Source: Larus michahellis
Taxonomy: Eukaryota > Chordata > Aves > Charadriiformes > Laridae
DNA length: 64,000 bases
Reading direction: 5' to 3'
Assembly (NCBI RefSeq): GCF_964199755.1
Contig: NC_133907.1
Span: 7,631,001-7,695,000 of the forward strand
The notes below the pieces were generated by a model that was not told the DNA's origin, did no database searches, and worked only from the letters and a program-made list of their open reading frames with translations. Positions 40,770 through 52,226 of this stretch are shown here, piece after piece. How positions within the stretch are numbered: the first letter of the stretch is position 1; each line of letters opens with the position of its first letter. Made by a program: the position numbers and the translations under genes.

Positions 40770-43700
40770 AAGGCACCCGCGCTGGCCTTGCTACTGCCAC
40801 TGGCAACAGTGGCTGAGGCTCCATGATCGGCTCCTGCTTGGTTCTGCCAAGACCATCTTGAAGAATGATCGGCATCTCCGGTACCCGCAAGGTTTCAAAA
40901 ATTTAAATACACCTCAGCTACAAAGATTTCCAAGCAATACGCTGTTGTGCCAGTGTCAGGTGGGGATGGCATCAAGCCTGCAGTGTAAGAATCAGAAAGG
41001 TGTTTGAAAATATCTTCAGGTGTTTTGCAGTGATTCATCTTTCGGCTATGCCATCGTGTGAGCTGCAGTTGCAAGTCATTATACCCAAAGAAAGTGACTG
41101 GGTACAGAGAGTCCAAGGTCCTGGATGTCGTGCTTTTAAAATGTCTGACTTTGGAAAGGAATTTGGAAAGCTGGGTTAGAGTCTGCAGCTCACTGAACAG
41201 TGTCTGGGGAGAGTTTGGATCTCCAGAAAGACAACCAGACAGCGCTGTGACCAAGGAGCTGTCTAGGGTCAGCATGTTCAGTCCCAGGCAGCCAAAACTG
41301 CTGAACCTTTTCTCAGAGCTACTGAGAATCGCCTCCGCCAGTTTGGAGTCCAAAGATCAAAACCGTTTCCTGAAGGCAAAATTTATAACCTTTCTTTCTC
41401 AAGCTATGCTTTAAAAAGCAGAACACCCTGATGGCACGCAATGGTCTTGTTCTTCAAATGCTTATTCATGATACGGGAGGCTGATGTACACTTCCCTGCT
41501 GTCTGGTGGCATCCAAATTCACGTCTCCCACCCCACTCCTAACATCTGAATCATAAATAACTCTGTATGTTATCCAATGACAGTTTTAATGAAAAATAGA
41601 GGAACAATCCATGGACCAGAGTGCCAGTGTTTGCTTTGGTTAGAACCCCTTGTTGCTGAGGGAGAATCCAGTCCTGCAGCTGCAGGAGAATCCTTGTTCC
41701 ACGGTAGTTTACAAAAGTCCATTCCAAAGTGGATCTGTGGAGAACAATAGAAGACAACACCCAACAGAAGAATGGGTGTATATGTTAAAAGTTTCCTATT
41801 AATTTCCTGCAATTAGGCATTATTAGGAGCAGCTGAAATACGGCATGCTCCATTCAAGTCTTAGCACATATACTAACACCGTTCTCGCTCCACCTTGACT
41901 TTGCCCATCACAGATGGAAATAGTATAGCAGCCCTACTGCCTGCAAAAATGAAAAGGTTGGGTTCCTGCTTTGTTACTTACGGAGGTGGAGCTTACACCA
42001 ACAAAGTTTAGCTTTATTTCATAGTAGAGCTGGCTTGGGAGCTCTCTTTCAGTAGTTGCTTTTTGTTGAATAAATGTAAGAAAGTCACAACTACTTGTGG
42101 GAAAAACTGCAGCAGGTTTCTAGCTTGAAAATTGGCAGAGGGAAAACCCTTTCTGAACCATCAAGATATTCTATAGTGGATATTTACTGAATGAAAAAGT
42201 TCTGGTTTTTTCAGTTCAGAATGACTGCTCATTTCAAAACTCCTGTTACAAACTAGTAGAAAAAATAGAACAGAAAAGAAAATATTTTGAGTGGCCCTCA
42301 GGCTGACTGTTACATTTTATTTTGGTGCATAATTTTGACTTTGTTTCCCACTGAGGGAGAAAATTAATCACAAAAGTTCTCCTTGGGGGACTATGTTTTT
42401 ATTAACTTTTGTAAAAATATAATCCTAATTCTAAATTGCTCTTATTCTCTAGAGAACAAACTCTCATCTCTTTGGCCATTCTCCTACTTTTCCCTAAGTC
42501 AGCTATCTTCTCTCTTCTTAAAGATCCTACTATGAAAGGATATAGTCTAAATCATGGTTATTTCCATGGGTGGATTAACTGAATAATACATGTTAGGTCC
42601 GAGCCAGTGTAATTTCCTTCAACAGAAAAGGAGAGGATTTCGTAAGAATTTGATGACTTGAAGGCTTTGAAAATAAATCTTTTTCTCCCACATGCACAGG
42701 CAAGAATTGTGGTGTGAGCATGTTGCCAAGAGTAACTTACTGTAGACCTTTCTTATGTAAATAAAAGTGAAAACAGTGCACGAGTGCAAACATCTAGTGG
42801 TGGAGTAAGATAAACTCATTGAACTCCGTGACCTCATTTCTCTTTCAGTTGCATAAAAGGACTTGCTCTTTCTTGTACTGGTCCTCGTTGTTGTTGTGAG
42901 CGTGGTTAGCTTCACCTTGCACTTCGGTGGGATCCCTTCCATGGTGTGTATAACCCCCACGCCCTCTTCTTACCTCTCCTTTGTGGTTCTTTTCCACATT
43001 TTCGTTTCATGTTACTTGCTGTAGCCTTTTGCAATACAGCTCGGTGGGAAGGAGTCTTCCCATGCTCTTTGCTGCTTAAGTGAGTTGTTTTGAATTACCA
43101 AACTCTTTACCCTTTTCCCTGAAGTTACACTGAGCTCTTTCTCAGTCTTTGAGCATCTTGCAACACCCACATATCAACAGTGTTTGTTAGTACAAGATGC
43201 ATTAGAAATGGAGAAAACTTAATGGAGATTAAGTGGTTGGTTGGTTTATCTAGGTTTAGCCTTTATGAAGTGGATCGCTATTAGCAAAAACCACACAAAG
43301 TTGTAATATTTTAATTGTGCCAGTGTACTAAAAGGGTACAGCTTCCATATCATGTTGGCGCAGAACTAGCAGTATCATGGCATTTCCAATATTAGATGAC
43401 ATGACTTATTGTGGTATAAAGCTCCTTATGTCAGAATGCCTATGTCTGCCCTTCTTGTACCAGCATTGCACTGGAAATGGAGGTTGAAGAAAAAAAAAAC
43501 CTTTTAAGGGTGTTCTTATTTTCCAGAAAGACACGTCAGCTCTTAACGATACAAGTCTTAAGTATTTATAGGACAAATCCCCCTTAGTTCTTCATTCTTT
43601 TGTATTCTGAGGAAAGGAAGGCAGATTTTCTCTGATTTCTAATCTTGTTCTTTCAAAGACAGAATATCCCTCCTGTTAGTCAAAAGCAACATCACCATTT

Positions 43701-44640
43701 TATCACTCAAGCCCTCCTCTATGTTCATATATATCCAGCACTAGAGTTATTAAATTGCATTAGCTCCTTTCTGCAAGTCATCCCAATAGGCTTCACCCTC
43801 TGAAGAAAACTTTCTTTTCCCTCGCTGTAGTCCTTTCAGATAGTTCTGCAGCATCAGCTGAACCCGTGAAGCCAAGGGGAGTTTTCTGCTGGCTGTTTGT
43901 GCCTGAGATGGAAGCTGGAGATTCCCTTTTGCTGGGAAATCCCTTTATGGTTAAGCACAGCAGAAGACCTTACTCCACCTTTGTGGACAGGGTATTCTGT
44001 AAACATAATGCTTTATAATCCCATAATTCTGGCCCAGCAGAACAGTTGTTGCCTCACGCTGGTTTTATTTAAAATAAAAGGTAAGAGCTATCTCTGCAGC
44101 CCTGCCCTTCCTCACCACTACTTGGCATCTCAGTATCAACAGGGAATATATCGAAGTCCAAAATATTAGCCGTGTATTTCTGTTGCTCCACAATCCATCC
44201 TGTTCCAGAAATGTGGAACATCTCTCAGTTTACTGGGAACTTTTTGTGGCCCGTACTGAAAGTCTCTCTCCAGGGCCTACAACTGTAGCACCAGTCTTGC
44301 TTTTTTTTTACTTTTATGGTTCATCTTCAATAGAAATGCTTACAAACTACCTGAAATTGGGTCTTCAGTTACACCTGTACATGTAGAAATAATTTCCTTT
44401 CTAAGAGCAGCACTGTCAGTGCCAGTTTCCAAAGTCGGCATGTATTTCTCAAAAAACACACATAAGGAGCAGTAGAGTCCTGTTCCCTCCTTAACCATCA
44501 CCCCGCTGGCTTCTTTCGTCTTGAAGCATTACAGATTTATTTGTCACCGAATCTGGAGGCTGGCTCTAAACTCACAGCAGGTCTGTCAGTAACGTGCCCT
44601 GTCTGTAGCGTTACTCAGCATTTTTTAATCTGCACAAGAT

Positions 44641-44676
44641 TGTCTTTTTTCTTTTTTTTTCCTTTTTCTTTTTTTT
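44641..44676. repeat. Polypyrimidine tract
   Basis: A run of T with a few C interruptions (minus strand A/G-rich), followed by GGGTGG. Simple low-complexity sequence. Confidence 0.85.
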
Positions 44677-46487
44677 GGGTGGTAGGAGTGTTGGCAGAAT
44701 CACAATGGAGTTTGGGAGAATAGTTTTCCTCAGAGAGGTATCAGATGTGCTCATTTGATACTTTACCAAATAGAGCAATAAATATATTAAATGTTTTCCC
44801 AAGGGCAATAGTTGCATTCAGTAGTCATACATCTGAGGAAACTAAACTCTTCCCTAGAGAGGTCTGTGGCCAGGCATTTGAACTGAAATAAACAGCAGGA
44901 TTTCAGGCGAAGGCTTTATCTGATGAACTACTGCTGCAGTCTGCTCTAATCCCTCCAAAAGCAATGAATAGGAGTAACCGGGATGTGGCCCAGAGGGTAT
45001 TGAGTTCAACGAAGCATAGCCCAAGTGCCTTTTGGCTGACTAATGGCAAAGGGAGATAGAGTTTTCATATTTTCTTATGGCTCTAATGAAGACAGTAGAA
45101 GCAAAATGCACTCAGTTCACAGCAATTCACTCGTTAAAGCTCAAACTCATCTCTTTGTGGTTTTGCAGAAGTACTGCTGGATTAATAGTATCTTCTACAT
45201 ATCTATTAGACCTTTCATCAGAAAATACTCTAAAGGCCACAGACAAGGATTGTTTCGCACACCCCCTCCCTGGGATGAAACACAGCAGTGCTCCATAATA
45301 GTTAGTAAAATACATTTAAAATCTCCTATTTATTTGCCATTTCTGGGAAATTTTGAGACCAGATATTATTACCAAACTGTAATCGTGGTCAAGGCGATGA
45401 TAATACTAATAACTAGCATTCCTCCCATTCCTCCCCTCTGAACACTTGCAAATGCACATAGCCGTGGTGGTGTATGTCATTCAGAGAGCATTACCTGCAA
45501 ATGGCATAGAAGCCACTGACAGCAGGTTGGGGCTTTGAGTTCTCTATTGGCTCGGGGGGGAGACGCTGCTTGCTTAGGCACTCACTCAACCTCCTAAACT
45601 ATCTTTCTTGTATATTGGCAAGCGTTCAAGGTAATAACCTCATAAGAGCATCACCTATTATCTTGGTATTTCAGGGGAATTTAGAGACCAGATATTAATA
45701 CCTGTGAAACTCTAATTCTAGAAATAAAATACAGTATAGTACAAAAATAACATGAAAGACTATATTCACACAATTATACTTTAAGATATTTTATGACAAC
45801 ATGTCAGTGCAGGAACAATAAGATAAATATTGATTACCATAAGATAACTGTAAGAAAAATGTGCAATAACAATATTGTTACTGCCTTTTCTTTGACAAAC
45901 TGGCTAGTAGTGTGTCAGAGAAATAGAGCCTTTAGAATGTTAGCAAGTAACAAGCATCTGTTTGTTTTCAAAAGACTTGGTATGAGGTCAGTTTTACCTC
46001 GGCAGAAACACATCCATCAGACCGAAAGTAAAGTAATCTGTGCAAACGTTACAGGCTTAATCAACAACTCCAGTAAATTGCATGAGTCTGAGTCTGATTC
46101 AAGTGTTTGTATAACCAGCTTTAGCAAATTCTCTCAAGAAGTCATATAACAGCTATTTTTCCGGGCAATTAAGACAGTCACACAACAACTAAAAGCTTCA
46201 GGTTCTTAAACATGATCTTTAGTTTAGATTTGTGTTGTTTGAATTAAAGGGATACTCAACATTTCCTGCTTCTGAAAGCTTTCCTTGCTTTTGGCAAACA
46301 GGTTTTGGTCGCTTACTTACATTGTAGAGTTATTGATACCACTAGAACTGAAAATATTTTCATAATTTTTCTGGAAACAGAAATACATAAATAGCTACAG
46401 AATTTAGGTGCCTTTTGGATTTGGGATGCCTGAGAATCTACATTTTGACTGTATAGACATCAAACACTCCATGTCTCCAGGTGATAT

Positions 46488-46544
46488 GGCAAACTTTATC
46501 TGGCCAAACTTTATCAGGCCAAACTTTATCAGGCCAAACTTCTT
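46488..46544. repeat. Tandem repeat, unit GGCCAAACTTTATCA
   Basis: Two perfect 15-bp copies (46502-46531), flanked by one degenerate copy before (46488-46501) and a partial copy after. It is a short local duplication with no coding role seen. Confidence 0.9.
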
Positions 46545-47996
46545 TGGCCTGAATCTTGGGCAAAACTTGACTATCCAAATGCTTCTCTAGGTTTTATGCG
46601 GAATCTTTCACAGTTCCTCCTAATACTTCCCAGGACCTTCCTGCCCTCTGTACCTTTCAGATCATTTAATAAAGATAGATATCTAGATATTGTGTATTTA
46701 TGCAGAACTGTCTGCAGGTGTAACCTGAAGTGGATGCAAGCTAGCCTGATTCTTAGGTACATCATCTAAAGTCACTAACACCCACCACACACACAAGAAA
46801 AGGAATTTAATGGTAATTTATTGTATCTGTATAATTATAGACTTTTGTTGATACTGATAAACTAGAATGTTTCAATATACACTGGATCTAAAGGCACAGT
46901 GCTTACATGTCATGGATCACTAGGCAGCATAAAAGAGGGTAAGTCACCATAATCAAGTGGTGAGGAAAATACCATTTACATTATACCTTTTTGTATCTTT
47001 TAAGATTTTCTTTGCATAACATCATGTTACACTGATAACATCAGCAATAAATCGACACTTGCATTTTTACGCTGTCGTAAATGTACATAATTCTTTTGCA
47101 GTAAATAACCAAATTACATCCCAACCCATTGGGACAAATGTAAAATATAATTAGATTGTACATTAAGCCTGTCAATAACTGCAGAATAGAGAAGGATAGG
47201 ATAGGTGTCAACAGGAAAAAGATGGTTTGTGGACATCTGGGAGAAACAAGGCTGAGAGAAGCAACAGGGCTTGTCCTATACTAGCTTAGTATGATGGTAT
47301 CCACCCACAATAATTGCTCAATCACAAAATCATGATTTCAGTAGGTACTTTTGAGCCATCCTGAGGGATTCACTTCACACTGATTTCCCTCAATTTCCCC
47401 CTGCAAGTGTTGAAGACTAGTAAAGAGAAACCAAGACTTGCAGTATCACCTTCCATGGCATGATATCACTAGTGAAATTCCTACCTCCTGAATGTGAACC
47501 ATATGCTTTCAAAAATGAAATGTTCTGACAGATTCCTAAATGCTACTGCTTTTTAAACCAAATGTTCCTCTCTACAGTGCCGTGTGAAAGGTGAAAAATC
47601 TTCTAAACTTCTGTCAGTTCTGTCCAAAGAGAAAAATTCAGCCTGGGACAATAACTCACTCTCACAGCATCCTAATACACAAATCCTTTGCTACAATCCT
47701 CCTTCCCCGCTCAAGGAGGACAAGATTGCTAAAAGAGACAAGAAACTGAAAAAGCCCAGAGAGTGGTGCTAGTTATGAGAAGAAAAGAGAAGAGCCAGTC
47801 AAGTCCTGAGTATTTCCAAGCTGGCTGTCAGAACATCATGTGATGGACCTCAATTTCTTGGTCTGTGCTCACCACTTTCTCCCTGGCTTGTCCCCCTGTA
47901 CGCTTAACCTCTCGAGAGGATGAAGTATGCATGGAGCATTGCTTTATCCATGTAAAGGAGAAAATAAATATTTATTCACAGAAAAGATGGTTCAAC

Positions 47997-48020
47997 TTTT
48001 TTTTTTAAAAAAAAAAAAAA
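47997..48020. repeat. T10A14 homopolymer block
   Basis: Ten T followed directly by fourteen A, a self-complementary low-complexity block. A similar T9A18 block occurs at 54330-54356 in CYP24A1 intron 4. Confidence 0.9.
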
Positions 48021-50315
48021 GAAAACACTAACTCTGCTTAATTTAAGTCAAGAAATCTCCTAATTTTCTTGAACCATGTACTTACTTAATTAGAGACTCC
48101 AGTAGTTGAATGTCACAATGTTTATTGCCGAGGTAGATATCAGAAACAGGTCATGGCCATCTAGAAGATTCCTTGGCTGGTGGAGTTTGAGCTGTTCATC
48201 TACCTTTCTGTTTTTCTGGATCCCTCTCTAAGGATTACCTTGTTCTCAGTTCACTCAGCAGACCTTTTTCCCCACACTCCTACTCTTGTCTTGTAGGAGT
48301 GTAATCACCTAGTATGCAGTGAGATCGGACAAGTTTAATGTTAAAAAATTAGTGTTTGAGTAAAAAATATAATGAAGATTTCTTTTGCTTTCATTTTACA
48401 GTGAGCATCTGCATAACAACTTTGAGATCTCAATTTTCAAATACATTTCAGTTTCTCTTGTGAGGAATGGGAATTACTGTACTTTCCAATTTCCTAAGCT
48501 GAGGCTTAATCCACCAGTATTTACAAAACTCTAAGATGCTCAGCTGGAAAGAGACATAGAATTAAAAGTGCATAAACAAACATGTGGAAAAGCCTGGAAT
48601 AATAACTTTGTGTGTTGAAACCTGAGTTTACAAGTCGCATTCAGCTCGCCTTCCCCAACACTGTGAAATACCTTCCTAGGTCAGAGATAACTCCCTGTGC
48701 AGGCTGCCCGTTCTCCTATAGCACTTTTACATTGTAGCATTTTAGAAACCACTGGAGACTTCAAAAGCATATCGGGGGCCAAAATAGCAAAAAGCTTTCT
48801 CCAACAAGGAGAAAGAGCAGAGGTCAGGAGGCAGGAATTGTGTAATATGTCACAAAACAAACCTGGAATTACAGGTATTAAGGAGGAAAATCCACTACTA
48901 ATCTAAAGCTCTTTCCCACTGTGGAGTTATTCTGGTAATATTTAGTGTATTTGAAATGCGCTATATGAAAAGCAGTCAGTTCACTTTGCATAAGCTCAGT
49001 GCCTTTGATATGTTTCACGATATACTGAAAGTTCAGCTGTTGTGTTTCAATGAGATTTCCAAGCACACCTCAGTCTCTTAAATCCTGGCGAGTTCTTAGC
49101 TTGATGGGATTTCCAAGTTTTATTTAAAGAATATATTACTATTGTTTCCCAAGAGGTAGGACTAGCAATTACTTCTGCTTAGGAAGCAGCTCTAAAACTT
49201 GGACTTCAGGTACTGATTAAATATTTTAGTGATGAAAAAGATATGCTGTGATACAACCTTTCTGTACCTCTGCAATGGTCCCTGTCAGATCTTCTACAGA
49301 AGCATCACACTGGCAGCTCGTTTTTCAAGGAACATTCTCTCCTGACATCTGTGACTGCAGAAATCAAAACCACATTTTATTTTCTGTAGCAAAAGAGAAG
49401 CATAGAACAATAAGTATCATAAGCTATTTAGTTTTGATCTTCAGATATTTCCTGGTCTTTGACCTAAAAATACTCCTTGCCATAGTATAGAAGTGAAGAG
49501 GGCTTTTCACTCACAGCTGTCATTAGCTGTTACAATTACTAGAAAATATAGGGAAGTCTTGTGGATAGACATCTGTGGGACAATGGTGACATCTTCACTG
49601 TTACAGGTGCCTCGGTGGAGTGATACTCCTGTGAGGATAAGCCCCCAAAATTCAGTTCAAGAACCCTGTAATTAGTGTCCCCTTACTCTTAAGAAAACCC
49701 TTGATATGTTCTAAAGGTCACAAGAAAAGATTGTGCTAAAAATTAAAGGCTTGTTTTTGAGATCTCTTACAAGAGAGGGGAGGAAGAAGCGAAGGCTGAA
49801 AATGCCCTTAGAACTGCACTTTACCAGAAATTGAGGCAATCATTAGCTCTCGCAGTTCCAGGCCCAGCTGAGCTACAAATATACTGGCTTCCCTGCCAGA
49901 GTGTTACATCACGACCACAGAAGTTAAATAAAACCTTTTCCATTCTGTAATTTAAAGACAGCTTAATAGAGAAGATTTCGTATTAACAGGGTGGTTTCTT
50001 CCCCATAGCAGCGACAAACATGGAAAAATTGACCTGTGCCCAGTTTAGTCTTGACTTGCCTATTCCAGAGTCTTCTAAAGAGATTGTTTCACAGGCATTA
50101 AGCCATGACCCTTCAAATGAGTTCATTTTGATTCCTTAAATAGACAGGTGTCCAGAGAGCACACGAATTGTCTCTTCTTGTCTGGTTTCTCAAAAGAACT
50201 TATCATTGAACGAAGCCCGAACTGCACTGCCTACAGGGACAGCAAGATGTGCTTTCAGTAGAACTGGTTCAAAGAAAACAAATGACAAGAATACCAACTT
50301 GTTGTGGTTTTCCCT

Positions 50316-50335
50316 AAAAAAAAAAAAAAAAAAAA
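50316..50335. repeat. Poly(A) tract, 20 A
   Basis: An uninterrupted run of 20 A with no recognisable retroposed body upstream. Confidence 0.9.
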
Positions 50336-51265
50336 TTGCAAACCTTTGAACCAGCTTTAATTTTAAAGCCTGCCTTAGGAAGTGCTCTGACCTTGTGGCC
50401 TACATAGTATGATCCTATAGAAGAAAATCACTGAAACAGAGAGACAAGATTGAAAAGGATGTACAAAAATCACAGAAGTCTGCAGTGAGATGTCATGGTT
50501 TTGTGCATGTTTCTCTGTATTGACCGCTGCTACCTTGGCCTTTTTATTATGGTTAATTTGAGTTTGAGGCATGTGTCTTTATGGTTCCATGTCAAATCCA
50601 TCCTCTAATTATTCCTCTGCATGTCCCTTGTCTAACACACCCATCTATCTGCACACTCTGCTTCTTACTGTCAGAGACTTAAATAAAGGGGATTAAGAGC
50701 TGAGTCAGGAAACGCAGCTTGGGAAAGATGAAAAAAGGTAGCGTGGGGTGGGAGAGAATCAAGTCCTCATTGTAGCATACCTGTCTTTCCTGGAAATGCT
50801 CTGGTTTACAGGTAGCTTTTTGTCTTGCAGCAAGACCCACAGCCTCTCTGACTCCTCTTGCAAGGGGAGGACAGGGAGCTAAGTACCCGGCTGACCTGAG
50901 CTGCTTTCTCTGTGCTAGCACCTCTCCTGCCTTCACTTAGCGTGAAAACCTTTGGCTCTCTCTGAGGGTTACTGTGCAGTTTCCAATTAAAAGACTCATG
51001 GCATTAACTGATTATTTTTTTTTTGTCAGAATTTAATGGCTGCCAATACTAACAGCGAAGGGAATTTTGCCTTCTCAGATGATGCACTCACATGCCCTTT
51101 TCATAAATAGGTGGTTAGTCAGCCAGATAGGGGAAGAGCAGTCCACCCACCACAACTTGTTATTCCTCAGCTCCCTGCGTTTTTCATTCCATCATTTCGA
51201 AGTGCAAACGCTGAAGGAAGACTGAACTCTTCAGCCACCTGTGCATTGCACTGTGTACACCACAG

Positions 51266-51288
51266 CCCCCCCCGCCCCCCCCCCCCCC
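51266..51288. repeat. Poly-C tract (C8 G C14)
   Basis: Eight C, one G, then fourteen C, about 0.7 kb upstream of the CYP24A1 start. On the minus strand this is a G-tract able in principle to form a G-quadruplex. It marks the left edge of the GC-rich promoter region. Such tracts are prone to sequencing and assembly length error. Confidence 0.9.
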
Positions 51289-51439
51289 GCTTCATACGGA
51301 TGCGCCCCGGCCGCCTCGCCCCCCTAAAAAGCCGAATTAAAAAAAAATAAAAATAGTAAAAGCGTGAGAGGGAAATTGCTTAATGACACCGTTCGCACGA
51401 ACGCCAGGGAGCGGGTGCCGCTACCTGCCGCGCTGGCCG

Positions 51440-51750
51440 CCGGGGCCCGGAGCCGCGGTAGCGCCCGGCGAGCCCCGCTATCCGTCGGGCCGGGGCCGCC
51501 GGTAGCCCCCTGTAGCCGCCGGGGAAGCTCCGCGGGAAGCGGGGTCGGGGCTGCCGGTAGCCCCCGGGGAGCCCGGCGGGCGGTGGGGCCCGGAGCCGGG
51601 GGAGCCCCGCGGACGGTGGGGCCCGGAGCCGCCGTGGCCCCCGGGGAGCCCCGCGGACGGTGGGGCCCGGGGCCGCGGCAGCCCCCGGGGAAGCTCCGCC
51701 AGTGGCGGGGCCCGGAGCCGCGGCAGCCCCCGGGGAAGCTCCACGGGCGG
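51440..51750. repeat. GC-rich minisatellite, period about 44 bp
   Basis: Six to seven diverged tandem units built on GGGGCCCGGAGCCG, then GCAGCCCCCGGGG, then AGCTCCGCGG. Two adjacent units (51614-51657 and 51658-51701) are both 44 bp and nearly identical. One unit (51581-51613) has an internal deletion and those at the left edge are the most diverged. The array ends about 175 bp before the TATA-like run of CYP24A1, so it lies inside the proximal promoter. Confidence 0.88.
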
Positions 51751-51824
51751 CGGCGCTGCCGGCGCTGGCGCGGTGCCCTCCTGCCTCGCCTGAACCCTTT
51801 CATGAACCGCTTGCCCCGCAGCCT

Positions 51825-51853
51825 CCCCGGGCCGGGCCGGGCCGGGCCGGGCC
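51825..51853. repeat. (GGCCG)n pentanucleotide run
   Basis: About five tandem GGGCC/GCCGG units just upstream of the CCAAT box of CYP24A1. The units act as overlapping GC boxes in appearance. In mammals an inverted GC box is reported in the proximal CYP24A1 promoter, but equivalence here is inferred. Confidence 0.8.
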
Positions 51854-51860
51854 AGCCGGC

Positions 51861-51879
51861 CCCACCTCACCCCACCCCG
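51861..51879 (-). promoter_or_regulatory. CYP24A1: Possible degenerate vitamin D response element
   Basis: The minus strand reads GGGTGGGGTGAGGTGGGG. It contains the hexamer GGGTGA, which fits the VDR half-site pattern RGKTSA, plus the near half-site AGGTGG. It lies about 50-65 bp upstream of the TATA-like run. Mammalian CYP24A1 promoters carry VDREs of the form AGGTGAnnnAGGGCG at about -140. Here no clean DR3 is formed, so this is only a candidate based on position and partial match. Confidence 0.2.
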
Positions 51880-51886
51880 GGCTCCC

Positions 51887-51891
51887 ATTGG
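51887..51891 (-). promoter_or_regulatory. CYP24A1: Inverted CCAAT box
   Basis: ATTGG (CCAAT on the minus strand), in the context CTCCCATTGGCCC, about 35 bp upstream of the TATA-like run. An inverted CCAAT box at about -60 is a known element of the mammalian CYP24A1 promoter. Its position here would be close to -65 if transcription starts about 30 bp after the TATA. Confidence 0.6.
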
Positions 51892-51925
51892 CCCCCGATG
51901 AAAGTCCAGCGAGCCTCCCGGGTGC

Positions 51926-51935
51926 TATATATATA
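51926..51935 (+). promoter_or_regulatory. CYP24A1: TATA box of CYP24A1
   Basis: TATATATATA, extended by CATATATG, is an isolated AT island within very GC-rich DNA. It sits 43 bp before the CYP24A1 start codon. A TATA-driven, hormone-inducible promoter is expected for this gene. The predicted start of transcription is near 51955-51960, leaving a very short 5' UTR if the first ATG is used. Confidence 0.7.
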
Positions 51936-51968
51936 CATATATGCGGATGGGCGTCTGTCAGCGCGGCG

Positions 51969-52226
51969 ATGGGAGGCTGCAGCATCTTCCTCCGGCACCC
52001 CGCCCTCACCTGCGGCCGCGCCGTGATGGGCCCCGCCGGCCGCGCAGCCCCCGCGCCGCGCTCGCTCGCCTCCTCCCTCAGCGCCCCGCGGCCGGCGGCC
52101 ACCCCCGCTCCCCGGGGCCGCGGGCACCCCCTGGCCGCCCTGCCCGGGCCCCCCAGCTGGCCGCTGATGGGCAGCCTGCCCGACGTCCTCTGGAAGGGGG
52201 GGCTCAAGCGGCAGCATGAGACGCTG
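51969..52226 (+). CDS. CYP24A1: CYP24A1 exon 1 (coding part)
   Basis: Residues 1-86, from [10 protein letters not shown] through the mitochondrial leader to [10 protein letters not shown]. Both the first ATG (51969) and a second in-frame ATG (52026, codon 20) have G at -3 and +4. The first matches the human N-terminal length exactly. Donor GTGAGG at 52227, phase 0. Confidence 0.93.

Larger units (their letters stand above)
40770..51240. other. Intergenic region between PFDN4 and CYP24A1
   Basis: No gene is recognised. The longest frame (minus 41353-40895, 152 codons including a non-ATG start) lies directly after the CR1 fragment and has no known homologue that I recognise. Runs of this length are expected by chance in 64 kb. 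Other contents are a polypyrimidine tract (44641-44676), a 15-bp tandem repeat (46488-46544), a T10A14 block (47997-48020) and a 20-A tract (50316-50335). This interval lies upstream of both divergent genes and is a natural place for shared or gene-specific enhancers, but none can be named from sequence alone. Confidence 0.5.

Noticed and set aside
40895-41353. 152-codon minus-strand open frame next to the CR1 fragment
   Set aside because: It begins without an ATG. It has no recognised family or splice sites and an overlapping 118-codon frame on the other strand. A rough estimate gives a few frames of this length by chance in 64 kb. A protein search with a clear hit would change this.
51861-51879. 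A clear DR3 vitamin D response element in the CYP24A1 promoter
   Set aside because: Only one good half-site is present and the partner at 3-bp spacing does not fit, so it is listed only as a low-confidence candidate. The minisatellite may have displaced the usual VDRE region.
51364-52026. 220-codon plus-strand open frame and a 273-codon minus-strand frame (52621-51800) around CYP24A1 exon 1
   Set aside because: They lie in stop-poor, GC-rich minisatellite and CpG-island DNA, are low-complexity Gly/Pro/Arg/Ala, and overlap the real CYP24A1 exons 1 and 2 in another frame or strand.
52026-52028. Second in-frame ATG of CYP24A1 as the main start
   Set aside because: It shortens the leader by 19 residues, while the first ATG gives the same distance to LPGP as in human. 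Kept only as a possible alternative start.
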